Origin: Microbacter margulisiae
Lineage (GTDB): Bacteria > Bacteroidota > Bacteroidia > Bacteroidales > Paludibacteraceae
Direction: 5' to 3'
Length of the DNA: 64,000 nucleotides
NCBI RefSeq assembly: GCF_014192515.1
Contig: NZ_JACHYB010000001.1
Span: 1,364,001 to 1,428,000 of the forward strand
How positions within the stretch are numbered: position 1 is the stretch's first letter; each line of letters begins with the position of its first letter. Made by a program: the position numbers and the translations under genes. Below the pieces are notes generated by a model that saw only the letters and a list, made by a program, of their open reading frames with translations, was not told the DNA's origin and ran no database searches. Shown piece by piece: positions 1 to 8,278 of the stretch.

Positions 1-1
1 C

Positions 2-1411
2 CGTTATCCCAGAGCGACTACTTCGGAATGCGTTACTCAAATTGTTAACGATTTAGATTCAGCAGCGAATTTGTTGCCTACATCCTGGTCTTCTTCTACA
101 GATTATGGGCGTTTTACCAAAGGAGCGGCATTAGCTGAAATAAGCCGCGTGTTATTAACTTATGCCAGCCCTCTGTTTAACACAGACTGGGATAACACAT
201 CTGATTCCCGTTGGCAGGCTGCACTTGCTGCAGGGCTTGCTGCTGAAAAAGAATGTAGTGCTGATGGCTATGGCTTATATGGTAGTTCAGCAAAAGACTG
301 GGCAAATATGTTTGTATCGAGTGCGGGTTACAAAAAAGAAGGCATCATTGTATTTCAATGTTCTTCATCCAGTACTCCAAGTGCAGAAATCAATAACCAG
401 TGGGAAAACTCCATTCGCTTAAAGAGCCAGGGTGGCAGCGGTGGCATAGCTGTTCCAAAAGAAATGATTGATTTATTCCCTATGGCAAATGGAACCCGTC
501 CTACAGTAGCCGACGGATATAACGATTCTTTGTTCTTCTTAAACCGGGATCCACGTTTCTATCGTACATTTGCTTTTAGTGGTTGTAAATGGGCAAACAA
601 AGCAAACGCCAATTCGGTGGTATGGGCATATCGCTATGTTAACTCAAAAGGCGCGTATACATATCATGGCAACAACCAGCTAAAGAGTCCGTGTTTTGTC
701 CGTAAAATGTCTGATCCTTCTGCCGATAGTACTGCATTCAGCTACTCAGGAACTCCTATTATGGAATATCGTTATGCAGAATTGATACTGAACATAGCTG
801 AATGTTATGCAGCAACGGGAGATCTATCCGATTGTTTAACTTATCTGGAAAGAATTCGTGCACGGGTTGGTATACCTTCAGCAAACAATTATGGTTTAGG
901 AACATTCACTGATAAGTATCAAGCCATAGCTGCATGTCTGTATGAACGTCAGGTAGAACTGGCATATGAAGGCAAACGGTTCTGGGATATCCAACGGTGG
1001 ATGCTCTTCAATGATGATGCTTCAAGTGGCAATAATACCTGTGCCAAATTGGGATTAACCCCGCTTGATCAAACTACTCGTGTCGGCGATTACTGGCAGG
1101 CTAAAACCGTTAGCAATACTGATCCTGTAGCATCTGCAATAAATACTATTTCCATTGATCCGGATGCTTCGAACTTTACCCAGGAACTAAATTCTTTAGC
1201 AACATTATATAACACCTATTTTGTTCGTGTTGCTGCAAGTCCTGCCATGGATACATATAACAATCAAACCCTGACACAATTTGGCTGGCAACAAAACTAT
1301 TATATCCAGGGATTGCCTACTACGGTTTTGACCAATAACCCATGGCTATTACAAACCAAAGGATGGTATGACGCTTATGGCTCTCAGGGAACATTTGATT
1401 ATCAACAATAA
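2..1411 (+). CDS. SusD/RagB-family outer-membrane glycan-binding protein, 5'-truncated by window edge
   Basis: The open frame runs in from the left edge (first full codon at base 2) and shows 469 residues of the protein's C-terminal part; the true start lies upstream. The TTG at 71 is internal. The segment has the typical SusD pattern: helical TPR-like stretches, an 'YRYAELILNIAECYAATGD' block followed by 'LERIRARVGIP', then 'RQVELAYEGKRFWDIQRW', which is characteristic of the family's C-terminal half. SusD proteins are surface lipoproteins that pair with a SusC TonB-dependent transporter to capture oligosaccharides. The signal peptide and the SusC gene must lie left of the window. A terminator-like hairpin follows. 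By context its ligand is probably an RG-II or pectin oligosaccharide; this is inference. Confidence 0.93.
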   Translation, partial: RYPRATTSECVTQIVNDLDSAANLLPTSWSSSTDYGRFTKGAALAEISRVLLTYASPLFNTDWDNTSDSRWQAALAAGLAAEKECSADGYGLYGSSAKDWANMFVSSAGYKKEGIIVFQCSSSSTPSAEINNQWENSIRLKSQGGSGGIAVPKEMIDLFPMANGTRPTVADGYNDSLFFLNRDPRFYRTFAFSGCKWANKANANSVVWAYRYVNSKGAYTYHGNNQLKSPCFVRKMSDPSADSTAFSYSGTPIMEYRYAELILNIAECYAATGDLSDCLTYLERIRARVGIPSANNYGLGTFTDKYQAIAACLYERQVELAYEGKRFWDIQRWMLFNDDASSGNNTCAKLGLTPLDQTTRVGDYWQAKTVSNTDPVASAINTISIDPDASNFTQELNSLATLYNTYFVRVAASPAMDTYNNQTLTQFGWQQNYYIQGLPTTVLTNNPWLLQTKGWYDAYGSQGTFDYQQ

Positions 1412-1460
1412 TTAGGGTTAGTAGACTGAATAAAAGATTGTGTAGTTATAACAAAAAAAC

Positions 1461-1488
1461 AAGAGGGTGCCCTTTGGACACCCTCTTT
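1461..1488 (+). terminator. Rho-independent terminator-like hairpin after susD
   Basis: A perfect 9-bp stem, AAGAGGGTG (1461-1469) with CACCCTCTT (1479-1487), closes a 9-nt loop. It is preceded by an A-run and ends in TTT. It lies 50 bases after the susD stop and 73 bases before the PL1 start, so it probably ends or attenuates the SusC/SusD transcript relative to the enzyme genes. Confidence 0.7.
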
Positions 1489-1560
1489 AACCCTGGTATT
1501 AACAATTTAATCAGAATAGATAAACAACCCAGTTCATATCAATAAATTAAATTAGTCAAA

Positions 1561-3339
1561 ATGAGAAAATTTGTTTTTTTAAGTTTAATCGCTCTTGCTT
1601 TTGTATCACTACAAACAGCTAAAGCACAGTACCCACAGGTACCTGACAGCATTCGCATAAAAGATGCAAAAATGATGCAGGCCTGTTACGCACACTCTGA
1701 CTCGGCATGGCAAGTCGCACTTCCTATTGTAAAAGAGCAGGCCATGCATGGTAAACCGTACATACCATGGGCTCATCGTCCATCAGATTTACCTCAGGCC
1801 AGCATTCCTGCATTTCCGGGGGCTATGGGAGGAGGAGAATATTCATTTGGTGGCCGTGGCGGAAAAGTATATACTGTAACCAATCTGAATGACAGCGGAC
1901 CCGGCTCTTTCCGCTGGGCTTGCGAACAAGGAGGCGCACGTATCATCGTATTTAACGTATCCGGGATTATTCATTTACATACACCTGTCATCATCAGAGC
2001 TCCTTACGTTACCATCGCAGGGCAAACTGCTCCGGGTGATGGTGTAATCATTGCAGGCGAATCCGTATGGATTAATACGCATGATGTTGTTATACGCTAC
2101 ATGCGTTTCATGCGCGGTATTACCGATGTGGGAAGACGTGACGATGCTCTTGGCGGAGACCCTGTAGGGAATATCATTGTTGACCATTGTTCAGGAGAAT
2201 GGGGAGGTGATGAAAGCATCTCTTTGTACCGGCACATGTACAATCCAGGGGATGGAACAAAAGCTTTCAAATATCCTACCGTCAATCTCACCATTCAAAA
2301 TTCCCTTATTGCACAAACTTTAGACACCTGGAACCATGCTTTTGGGAGTACTTTAGGAGGTAGAAACTGTACCTTTATGCGCAATATGTGGGCTGATTGT
2401 ATTTGTAGAAATCCATCGATTGGTGAAGATGGCATTTTCAATTTTGTCAACAATGTTCTATACAACTGGGTATCCCGGTCAGTAGACGGTGGTGACTATA
2501 CGGCATTGTATAATATCATCAACAACTATTACAAACCAGGTCCATGCACACCGAAAAACGAACCTATCAGCTACCGTATTCTGAGACCAGACGCAGGTCG
2601 CTCAAAATTAGGATATAAGGTATTTGGACGCGTTTATTGCAACGGTAATTATGTGGATGGCTATCCGGCAGTCACCAAAGATAACTGGGATGGTGGTGTT
2701 CAGTTGGAAACCCAACCTTTGAAAGTAAGAGGCGACTCTGCATTCTTAGCATCATTGAAAGAGTATCGTAAGAATGACTTCTGGTCAAATCTAACCACAA
2801 AAGAATATTATGCATTGGTAAAATGGAACAAACCGTTCCCAATGCCGAAATTCCCTATTATGAGTGCACAAGAAGCATACAACTATGTTCTTGAAAATGT
2901 AGGTGCAACATTGCCTGTACGGGATATTACCGATCAAAGGATTATAGAACAAGTGCGTACAGGAAAAGCATATTACGATAAAAGCGCAGACAGCCGCACT
3001 TACTTCCAATTCAAGCACCGCAGATTGCCCGAAGATTCATATAAAGAAGGTATCATTACCGACATAAGCCAAGTTGGAGGTTATCCAAAACTGAGCAAAG
3101 ACTGGAAACGGTACAAAGACAGCGATGGTGATGGTATTCCAGACTGGTGGGAAATCAAATATGGCTTGAATCCTCATAATCCTGCAGATGCTAATGGAGA
3201 CATCAACGGGGACGGATATACCAACATTGAAAAATATATCAATGGAATCGATCCAACGAAAAAAGTTGACTGGACAAATCCCAAAAATAACCGCGATGTT
3301 TTAGCCGGTAAAACAAAATTATGGAATCATTCCAACTAA
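1561..3339 (+). CDS. Secreted PL1-family pectate lyase with C-terminal Ca-binding (dockerin/TSP3-like) repeats
   Basis: Cleaves de-esterified homogalacturonan by beta-elimination in the periplasm or at the surface. Residues 1-22 form a signal peptide ending AKA|Q. From about residue 80 the protein has the PL1 parallel beta-helix signature: 'FPGAMGGGEYSFGGRGG', 'VTNLNDSGPGSFRWA', repeated 'xxVIIxGxxVWI' rungs, and the acidic block 'DHCSGEWGGDE', a plausible calcium/substrate site. Near residues 519-565 lies 'DSDGDGIPDWWEIKYGLNP' followed by a second Asp/Asn/Gly-rich loop, resembling thrombospondin type-3 or dockerin calcium loops seen on Bacteroidetes pectate lyases. First enzyme gene after the susD terminator. 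In RG-II loci a PL1 enzyme trims the homogalacturonan linked to RG-II. Confidence 0.88.
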   Translation: MRKFVFLSLIALAFVSLQTAKAQYPQVPDSIRIKDAKMMQACYAHSDSAWQVALPIVKEQAMHGKPYIPWAHRPSDLPQASIPAFPGAMGGGEYSFGGRGGKVYTVTNLNDSGPGSFRWACEQGGARIIVFNVSGIIHLHTPVIIRAPYVTIAGQTAPGDGVIIAGESVWINTHDVVIRYMRFMRGITDVGRRDDALGGDPVGNIIVDHCSGEWGGDESISLYRHMYNPGDGTKAFKYPTVNLTIQNSLIAQTLDTWNHAFGSTLGGRNCTFMRNMWADCICRNPSIGEDGIFNFVNNVLYNWVSRSVDGGDYTALYNIINNYYKPGPCTPKNEPISYRILRPDAGRSKLGYKVFGRVYCNGNYVDGYPAVTKDNWDGGVQLETQPLKVRGDSAFLASLKEYRKNDFWSNLTTKEYYALVKWNKPFPMPKFPIMSAQEAYNYVLENVGATLPVRDITDQRIIEQVRTGKAYYDKSADSRTYFQFKHRRLPEDSYKEGIITDISQVGGYPKLSKDWKRYKDSDGDGIPDWWEIKYGLNPHNPADANGDINGDGYTNIEKYINGIDPTKKVDWTNPKNNRDVLAGKTKLWNHSN

Positions 3340-3415
3340 TCAACCAGTTGAATGGCCATTGATTTTGAATTATGAACTTGAAATTATGTGCAGAAATTAG
3401 AAATATGTAAATTCC

Positions 3416-3457
3416 ATAATAGAAACTATAGGTACCCAATCCTATAGTTTCTATTAT
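3416..3457. other. Perfect 17-bp inverted repeat (stem-loop) between PL1 and DUF3826 genes
   Basis: Bases 3416-3432 (ATAATAGAAACTATAGG) are the exact reverse complement of 3441-3457, with an 8-nt loop (TACCCAAT). The hairpin begins 76 bases after the PL1 stop and ends 18 bases before the ATG at 3476. No T-run follows on either strand, so it is not a textbook intrinsic terminator. It could be a processing or stability element, an attenuator, or a weak terminator. Confidence 0.6.
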
Positions 3458-3475
3458 AAATACCTTCAACTACTC

Positions 3476-4132
3476 ATGACAAAAACATTCCGAATTGCAA
3501 TCGTATTATTGTTATTTGCGGCAGGCATGTCCGCACAATCAAATGATGCTGCCTACATTAAGACATTAACGCTCAGATCCACTAAAATTGTAAAGAAATT
3601 AAACATATCAGACACTGCTGTCTTTAACCGGGTGGTCAATATTCTGGTTAATGAATACGCCAGTGTTGGAAAAATTTTTGACGATAATAATGCTGCAATG
3701 AAAGCCGCCAAGGCAACTGCAGGAAACAATAAAGCATCACTTCAGGCTTTAGACAAAACAATTGAAGGCGATACTAACACACAATTATATAATTTATATT
3801 GTGCCTTTACCGGTGCTCTTTCGGGAGATTTAACACCACAACAAATCGAAGAAGTAAAAAATGCAATGACATATAATGTGCTCAAAGTTACTTATGGAGC
3901 ATACTTGGCTATGATTCCTACACTGAAACCAAATGAAAAACGACAAATTTATTCCTGGTTGGTAGAAGCAAGAGAGCATGCAATAGAAGCCCCATCCTCT
4001 GGAAAAAAACATGCATGGTTTAATAAATATAAAGGTCGGATAAACAATTATCTTTCCAAACAAGGATACAATATGCAGCAGGAAAGAGTTGCCTGGGCAA
4101 AAAGAATAAAAGAAGCTCAGGCTAAAAAGTAA
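3476..4132 (+). CDS. Secreted DUF3826-family protein
   Basis: 218 residues, with a signal peptide at about 1-20 (hydrophobic run then MSAQ|S). The rest is mostly alpha-helical, rich in Lys, Ala and Asn, and ends in a positively charged helix. The pattern ('RVVNILVNEYASVGKIFDD', 'YGAYLAMIPTLKPNEKRQI', 'AMTYNVLKVTY') matches DUF3826, a Bacteroidetes family I associate with pectin-degradation loci next to pectate lyases. No catalytic motif is apparent, so no function is assigned. A periplasmic helper of the neighbouring lyase or a binding protein would be a guess. A perfect 17-bp hairpin stands just before its start. Confidence 0.75.
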   Translation: MTKTFRIAIVLLLFAAGMSAQSNDAAYIKTLTLRSTKIVKKLNISDTAVFNRVVNILVNEYASVGKIFDDNNAAMKAAKATAGNNKASLQALDKTIEGDTNTQLYNLYCAFTGALSGDLTPQQIEEVKNAMTYNVLKVTYGAYLAMIPTLKPNEKRQIYSWLVEAREHAIEAPSSGKKHAWFNKYKGRINNYLSKQGYNMQQERVAWAKRIKEAQAKK

Positions 4133-4174
4133 TACTTATCAATTATATTTCTATCATTTCTCCAGTTCTGAAAC

Positions 4175-7100
4175 ATGAAAAGCTTCTTCAACCATTTAAG
4201 CGTAAAAAAAATACTCATTGCATTATTAGCAATGATCTTTGGAGCTAACATTGGAGCTCAGGCAAAAAAGAGTGTAATAACGCTTCCTCCGTTATATTTA
4301 GCCAATGGACAACTGCAGTACAAAAGCGATAGTCTCGGAAATCGTATTCCTGATTTTTCTTATTGTGGATATATGGAAGGAGAATCATCCATTCCGACTA
4401 TTCCCGTCATAATTGTAGTACCCGCAAAACCAGGAGATGCCACAGCCCGCATTCAGGCAGCATTGGATTATGTAGCTAAATTAAAACCTGATGCAAAAGG
4501 CTTTAGAGGAGCAGTATTGTTAGGATCAGGAACATTCAATGTATATGGACAATTAATAATGAATGCTTCCGGAGTAGTTTTACGTGGTTCAGGAACCGGA
4601 GAAAACGGAACAAAACTTATAGCCGCCGGGGATGACAGGCGGACTTTAATCAGAATCTTAGGAGAAAATGATCGGCAATTAGGCACTCCGATACCCATAG
4701 TAAATTCGTACGTGCCTGTTAATTCATTTTCAGTAACTGTAAATAATATAGGATCACTAAAGGTTGGTGATAAAATTATCATTCACAGGCCAATCACACA
4801 GAAATGGATTCAAACCTTAGGAATGGTAACTTTTGGAGGTGGAGTTTCGGCTCTTGGATGGAAGCCCAATGATCGTACGATTAACTGGGACAGAACCATT
4901 ACCGCCATTAACGGGAACAAAATTACGTTCGATGCGCCTTTAACCACAGCGCTGGATCCACAATATGGAGAAGGCCAGGTTATTCCATACACATGGCCGG
5001 GACGGATATCGAACGTAGGCGTTGAAAACATGCAGTGTATTTCCAACTATGATACCACAAACGTAAAAGATGAAGCACACTCATGGATGGCTATTACCTT
5101 AGAAAATGTTGAAAACGCATGGATTAGGCAAATCACCTTTTCTCATTTTGCCGGCTCTGCCGTAATGGCTCTTTCCACTTCCAAACAAGTAACCGTTGAA
5201 GATTGCATTTCCTTACAACCAATCTCAGAAATAGGAGGACAACGCCGCAATACCTTCTATACGGAAGGACAACAAACGCTCTTTGAAGATCTGTATGCAG
5301 AACATGGCATTCATGATTTCTCTACCGGTTTGTGTGCTGCTGGCCCCATTGCGTTTGTTCAGTGTTACTCAGAATTACCCTACAGTTTTAGCGGAACAAT
5401 TGGAAGCTGGGGCTCCGGAATTCTTTTCGACATGGTCAATGTGGATGGAAATGCTTTACGTTTTGCCAACAGGGGGCAAGATGACAGAGGAACCGGATGG
5501 AGCGGTGCCAATAGCGTATTCTGGCAATGCAATGCTGCTTTAATTGAATGTCCCAAGCCTCCCACTGCTGAAAACTGGGCATTTGGCAGCTGGTCACAAT
5601 TTGCAGGTAACGGAGGCTGGTATGAATCAAATAATCACCTCCAACCACGCAGCCTGTATTTGGAACAATTGGCAGAACGTTTACATAAACCTGTTGATGA
5701 AAGCTCGCTAATGATGCTGAATAACTCAGAAGATAGTAGTCCCAGTATAGCTATGGCTGCAAAACTGGCACAAGAAGCTAAACATCCCGCCCCTACATTA
5801 ATAAACTGGATTGAACATGCCGGACAACGCAATCCTATTTCAACAGCAACCGATGGCGCCAAAACTATTGATGAAATCGGATATGTTCACACAACCGGCA
5901 CAATCAATACTTTACCTACTCGCATCGTTAACGGGCATATCGTACATGGAGATGTGTTGCTTTATGGAAATCGGTTGGAGGCTCCCTGGTGGAACGGTAG
6001 TACCCTACCCTCATTTTTACCGAAAGCCAAACCCGATATCACACGCTATGTACCTGGCAAAGTTGGATTAGGCTTGACCGATAATCTGAATGACGTTGTT
6101 GCATGGATGAAAAAGAACGATGTAGTTTCCCTCGATCATAACTATGGACTTTGGTATGATCTTCGCAGAGATGATCACGAACGGGTGAGAAGAATGGATG
6201 GAGACGTATGGCCTCCATTTTATGAACAACCATTTGCACGTTCAGGAGAAGGAACCGCATGGGATGGATTAAGCAAATATGACCTAACCAAATACAACAC
6301 ATGGTATTGGAGTCGTCTAAAGAAATTTGCCGATTTAGCAGATCAAAACGGTTTGGTTCTATTACACGAAAATTTCTTCCAGCACAATATTCTTGAAGCT
6401 GGCGCTCATTGGGTAGATTGTCCATGGAGGCCTGTCAACAATATAAATCACACCGGATTCCCCGAACCGGTAAACTTTGCCGGCGATAAACGCCAATTTA
6501 TGGCGGAACAGTTTTATGACACTACCAATCTGGTTCGTAAAAAGTTGCTTAAAGCCTACATCCGCAAATGTTTAGAAAATTTCGCCAACAATACGAGCGT
6601 TATTCAACTAACAAGTGCTGAATATACAGGGCCGTTGCATTTCATGCAGTTTTGGCTGGATGTTGTTGGAAACTGGGAGAAAGAAACAGGGAAACACCCA
6701 CTCATCGCCTTAAGTGCAACCAAAGATGTCGAAGACGCTATTTTACGAGACCCCAAACGTGCCAAGGTAGTTGATATAATAGATATCCGTTATTGGTTTT
6801 ATCGCAAAAACGGCACTGCATACGCACCCCTAGGAGGAGAAAACCTAGCTCCGCGACAACATATGCGATTAGTCAAACCGGGAGTAACTTCTTTTGCCCA
6901 GGTATATCGTGCCGTAAGCGAATACAGGCTTAAATATCCGCAAAAAGCTGTTATGTACTATGCAGATAATTATCCTGCATATGGGTGGGCTGTATTCATG
7001 GCCGGCGGATCATTACCTAACTTACCAGCAGGCATAGATCCTACATTCCTTAAGGATGCTGTACATATGGAGATCATTCCATCTCATTCGAACAATCAAT

Positions 7101-7321
7101 ATATCTTAGGAAATAACAACATCGGATACATTGCTTATTTACAATCAGGGAACAAAATATCATTAGACCTGACAAAAACCACTAAAACATATATTGCCTG
7201 CTGGATGAACCCTGCTACAGGGATTCTCATGAAGAAAAAATTCCATGTAAAAGGCGGACACGTTGTTTCGATTAAATCTCCTGATAAGGGAAGCATCGTA
7301 CTTTGGTTATCCTTGAAATAA
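4175..7321 (+). CDS. Large secreted DUF4955/DUF6298-like protein: parallel beta-helix plus C-terminal GH-like TIM-barrel region
   Basis: 1048 residues with an N-terminal export signal (about 1-30, ending AQA). Residues about 75-480 read as a right-handed parallel beta-helix: 'GVVLRGSGTGENGTKLI', 'ISNVGVENMQCISNYD', and rungs such as 'VTVEDCISLQP'. This is the pectate-lyase-like scaffold. Residues about 600-960 look different and resemble a TIM barrel ('DHNYGLWYDLRRDDHERV', 'GLVLLHENFFQHN', 'LTSAEYTGPLHFMQFW'), followed by a short C-terminal beta-sandwich. The layout agrees with Bacteroidetes proteins annotated DUF4955/DUF6298. Its linkage specificity is unknown to me. Position between pectate-lyase-associated genes and a GH43 supports a role in RG-II or pectin processing. 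Either module could be the catalytic one. Confidence 0.65.
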   Translation: MKSFFNHLSVKKILIALLAMIFGANIGAQAKKSVITLPPLYLANGQLQYKSDSLGNRIPDFSYCGYMEGESSIPTIPVIIVVPAKPGDATARIQAALDYVAKLKPDAKGFRGAVLLGSGTFNVYGQLIMNASGVVLRGSGTGENGTKLIAAGDDRRTLIRILGENDRQLGTPIPIVNSYVPVNSFSVTVNNIGSLKVGDKIIIHRPITQKWIQTLGMVTFGGGVSALGWKPNDRTINWDRTITAINGNKITFDAPLTTALDPQYGEGQVIPYTWPGRISNVGVENMQCISNYDTTNVKDEAHSWMAITLENVENAWIRQITFSHFAGSAVMALSTSKQVTVEDCISLQPISEIGGQRRNTFYTEGQQTLFEDLYAEHGIHDFSTGLCAAGPIAFVQCYSELPYSFSGTIGSWGSGILFDMVNVDGNALRFANRGQDDRGTGWSGANSVFWQCNAALIECPKPPTAENWAFGSWSQFAGNGGWYESNNHLQPRSLYLEQLAERLHKPVDESSLMMLNNSEDSSPSIAMAAKLAQEAKHPAPTLINWIEHAGQRNPISTATDGAKTIDEIGYVHTTGTINTLPTRIVNGHIVHGDVLLYGNRLEAPWWNGSTLPSFLPKAKPDITRYVPGKVGLGLTDNLNDVVAWMKKNDVVSLDHNYGLWYDLRRDDHERVRRMDGDVWPPFYEQPFARSGEGTAWDGLSKYDLTKYNTWYWSRLKKFADLADQNGLVLLHENFFQHNILEAGAHWVDCPWRPVNNINHTGFPEPVNFAGDKRQFMAEQFYDTTNLVRKKLLKAYIRKCLENFANNTSVIQLTSAEYTGPLHFMQFWLDVVGNWEKETGKHPLIALSATKDVEDAILRDPKRAKVVDIIDIRYWFYRKNGTAYAPLGGENLAPRQHMRLVKPGVTSFAQVYRAVSEYRLKYPQKAVMYYADNYPAYGWAVFMAGGSLPNLPAGIDPTFLKDAVHMEIIPSHSNNQYILGNNNIGYIAYLQSGNKISLDLTKTTKTYIACWMNPATGILMKKKFHVKGGHVVSIKSPDKGSIVLWLSLK

Positions 7322-7333
7322 ACAGCTAAAACA

Positions 7334-8266
7334 ATGAAGTATCTATTTTTGGCCATAGTAGGAATGATTGCTTTGTCATCGTGTAAAACAACACAGGCAT
7401 ATCTGTTTTCTACATTTAGAGAACCTCAACAGGATGGATTGCTGTTAGCCGGCAGTACTGACGGTTATCACTGGAAGAGTCTTGGCGGGCCATTCAATAC
7501 TCCGGGAGTAGGCAGGGACAAAGTCTTCAGAGATCCATCGATTGTAGAAGGACCTCATGGCACCTTTCATATGGTATGGACTTGTAGCTGGACAAATGAC
7601 AAAGGGTTTGGTTATGCAAGTTCAAAAGACCTAATACACTGGACTAAGTCGCAATATGTCGAAATAATGAAAAGTGAGCCCACGACCATTAATGTGTGGG
7701 CTCCGGATTTATTTTATGACGCACGGAAAAAAGATTTCATTATTATTTGGGCATCGACTATTCCATATCGTTTTCCGAAGGGAGAAGAAGCCGAGGACAA
7801 CAATCATCGGTTATACTATACGATTACGAAAGATTTTAAGACTTTCTCTCCTGCAAAATTATTTTTTGATCCGGGATATAGTGTAATAGATGGTACGATT
7901 TTTAAAGTTGCTTCCAAGAATTATGTATTAGTATTTAAAGATAATACCCGTCCAGAGAGAAACGTCAAAGTAGCATTCTCACACTCTCCTATCGGGCCAT
8001 ACGCTATTCCGTCAGCGCCGTTCTCGCCACACTTTAGCGAAGGACCTACCGTGGTGAAAATCGGACACAACTATTTGATTTATTTCGAACGTTATGTAGC
8101 AAAAAAATATGGAGCCGTAGAAACAAAAGACTTCAAAACGTTCACTGACATTTCCAACGAAGTGTTTTTACCGAAGGGGCAAAAACACGGCACTATATTC
8201 AAAGTCAAATACAGTATTTATAAGAAACTATTAAAATACCAAGCTCAAGCCAACAAGGGACACTAA
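7334..8266 (+). CDS. GH43-family lipoprotein (arabinosidase/galactosidase-like five-bladed propeller)
   Basis: 310 residues. The leader ends in a lipobox, L14-S15-S16-C17, so this is a lipoprotein; there is no acidic run after Cys17, which weakly favours the periplasmic face. GH43-like features are spaced as in the family: 'FRDPSIV' (Asp67), 'YSVIDGTIFK' (Asp186) and 'HFSEGPTVV' (Glu236), giving a candidate base, pKa modulator and acid. Repeated blade motifs 'SKDLIHWTKS', 'TKDFKTFS' and 'ETKDFKTFTD' also fit. Starts 12 bases after the previous stop and ends 12 bases before the GH143-GH142 gene. In RG-II a GH43 would fit removal of L-arabinose; the exact linkage cannot be read from the sequence. 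Confidence 0.75.
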   Translation: MKYLFLAIVGMIALSSCKTTQAYLFSTFREPQQDGLLLAGSTDGYHWKSLGGPFNTPGVGRDKVFRDPSIVEGPHGTFHMVWTCSWTNDKGFGYASSKDLIHWTKSQYVEIMKSEPTTINVWAPDLFYDARKKDFIIIWASTIPYRFPKGEEAEDNNHRLYYTITKDFKTFSPAKLFFDPGYSVIDGTIFKVASKNYVLVFKDNTRPERNVKVAFSHSPIGPYAIPSAPFSPHFSEGPTVVKIGHNYLIYFERYVAKKYGAVETKDFKTFTDISNEVFLPKGQKHGTIFKVKYSIYKKLLKYQAQANKGH

Positions 8267-8278
8267 TCAATATTTGAA

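Noticed and set aside
71..73. TTG at 71 as the start of the SusD-family gene
   Set aside because: The frame is open to the window edge and the upstream residues continue the SusD pattern; the protein is truncated by the window, not short.
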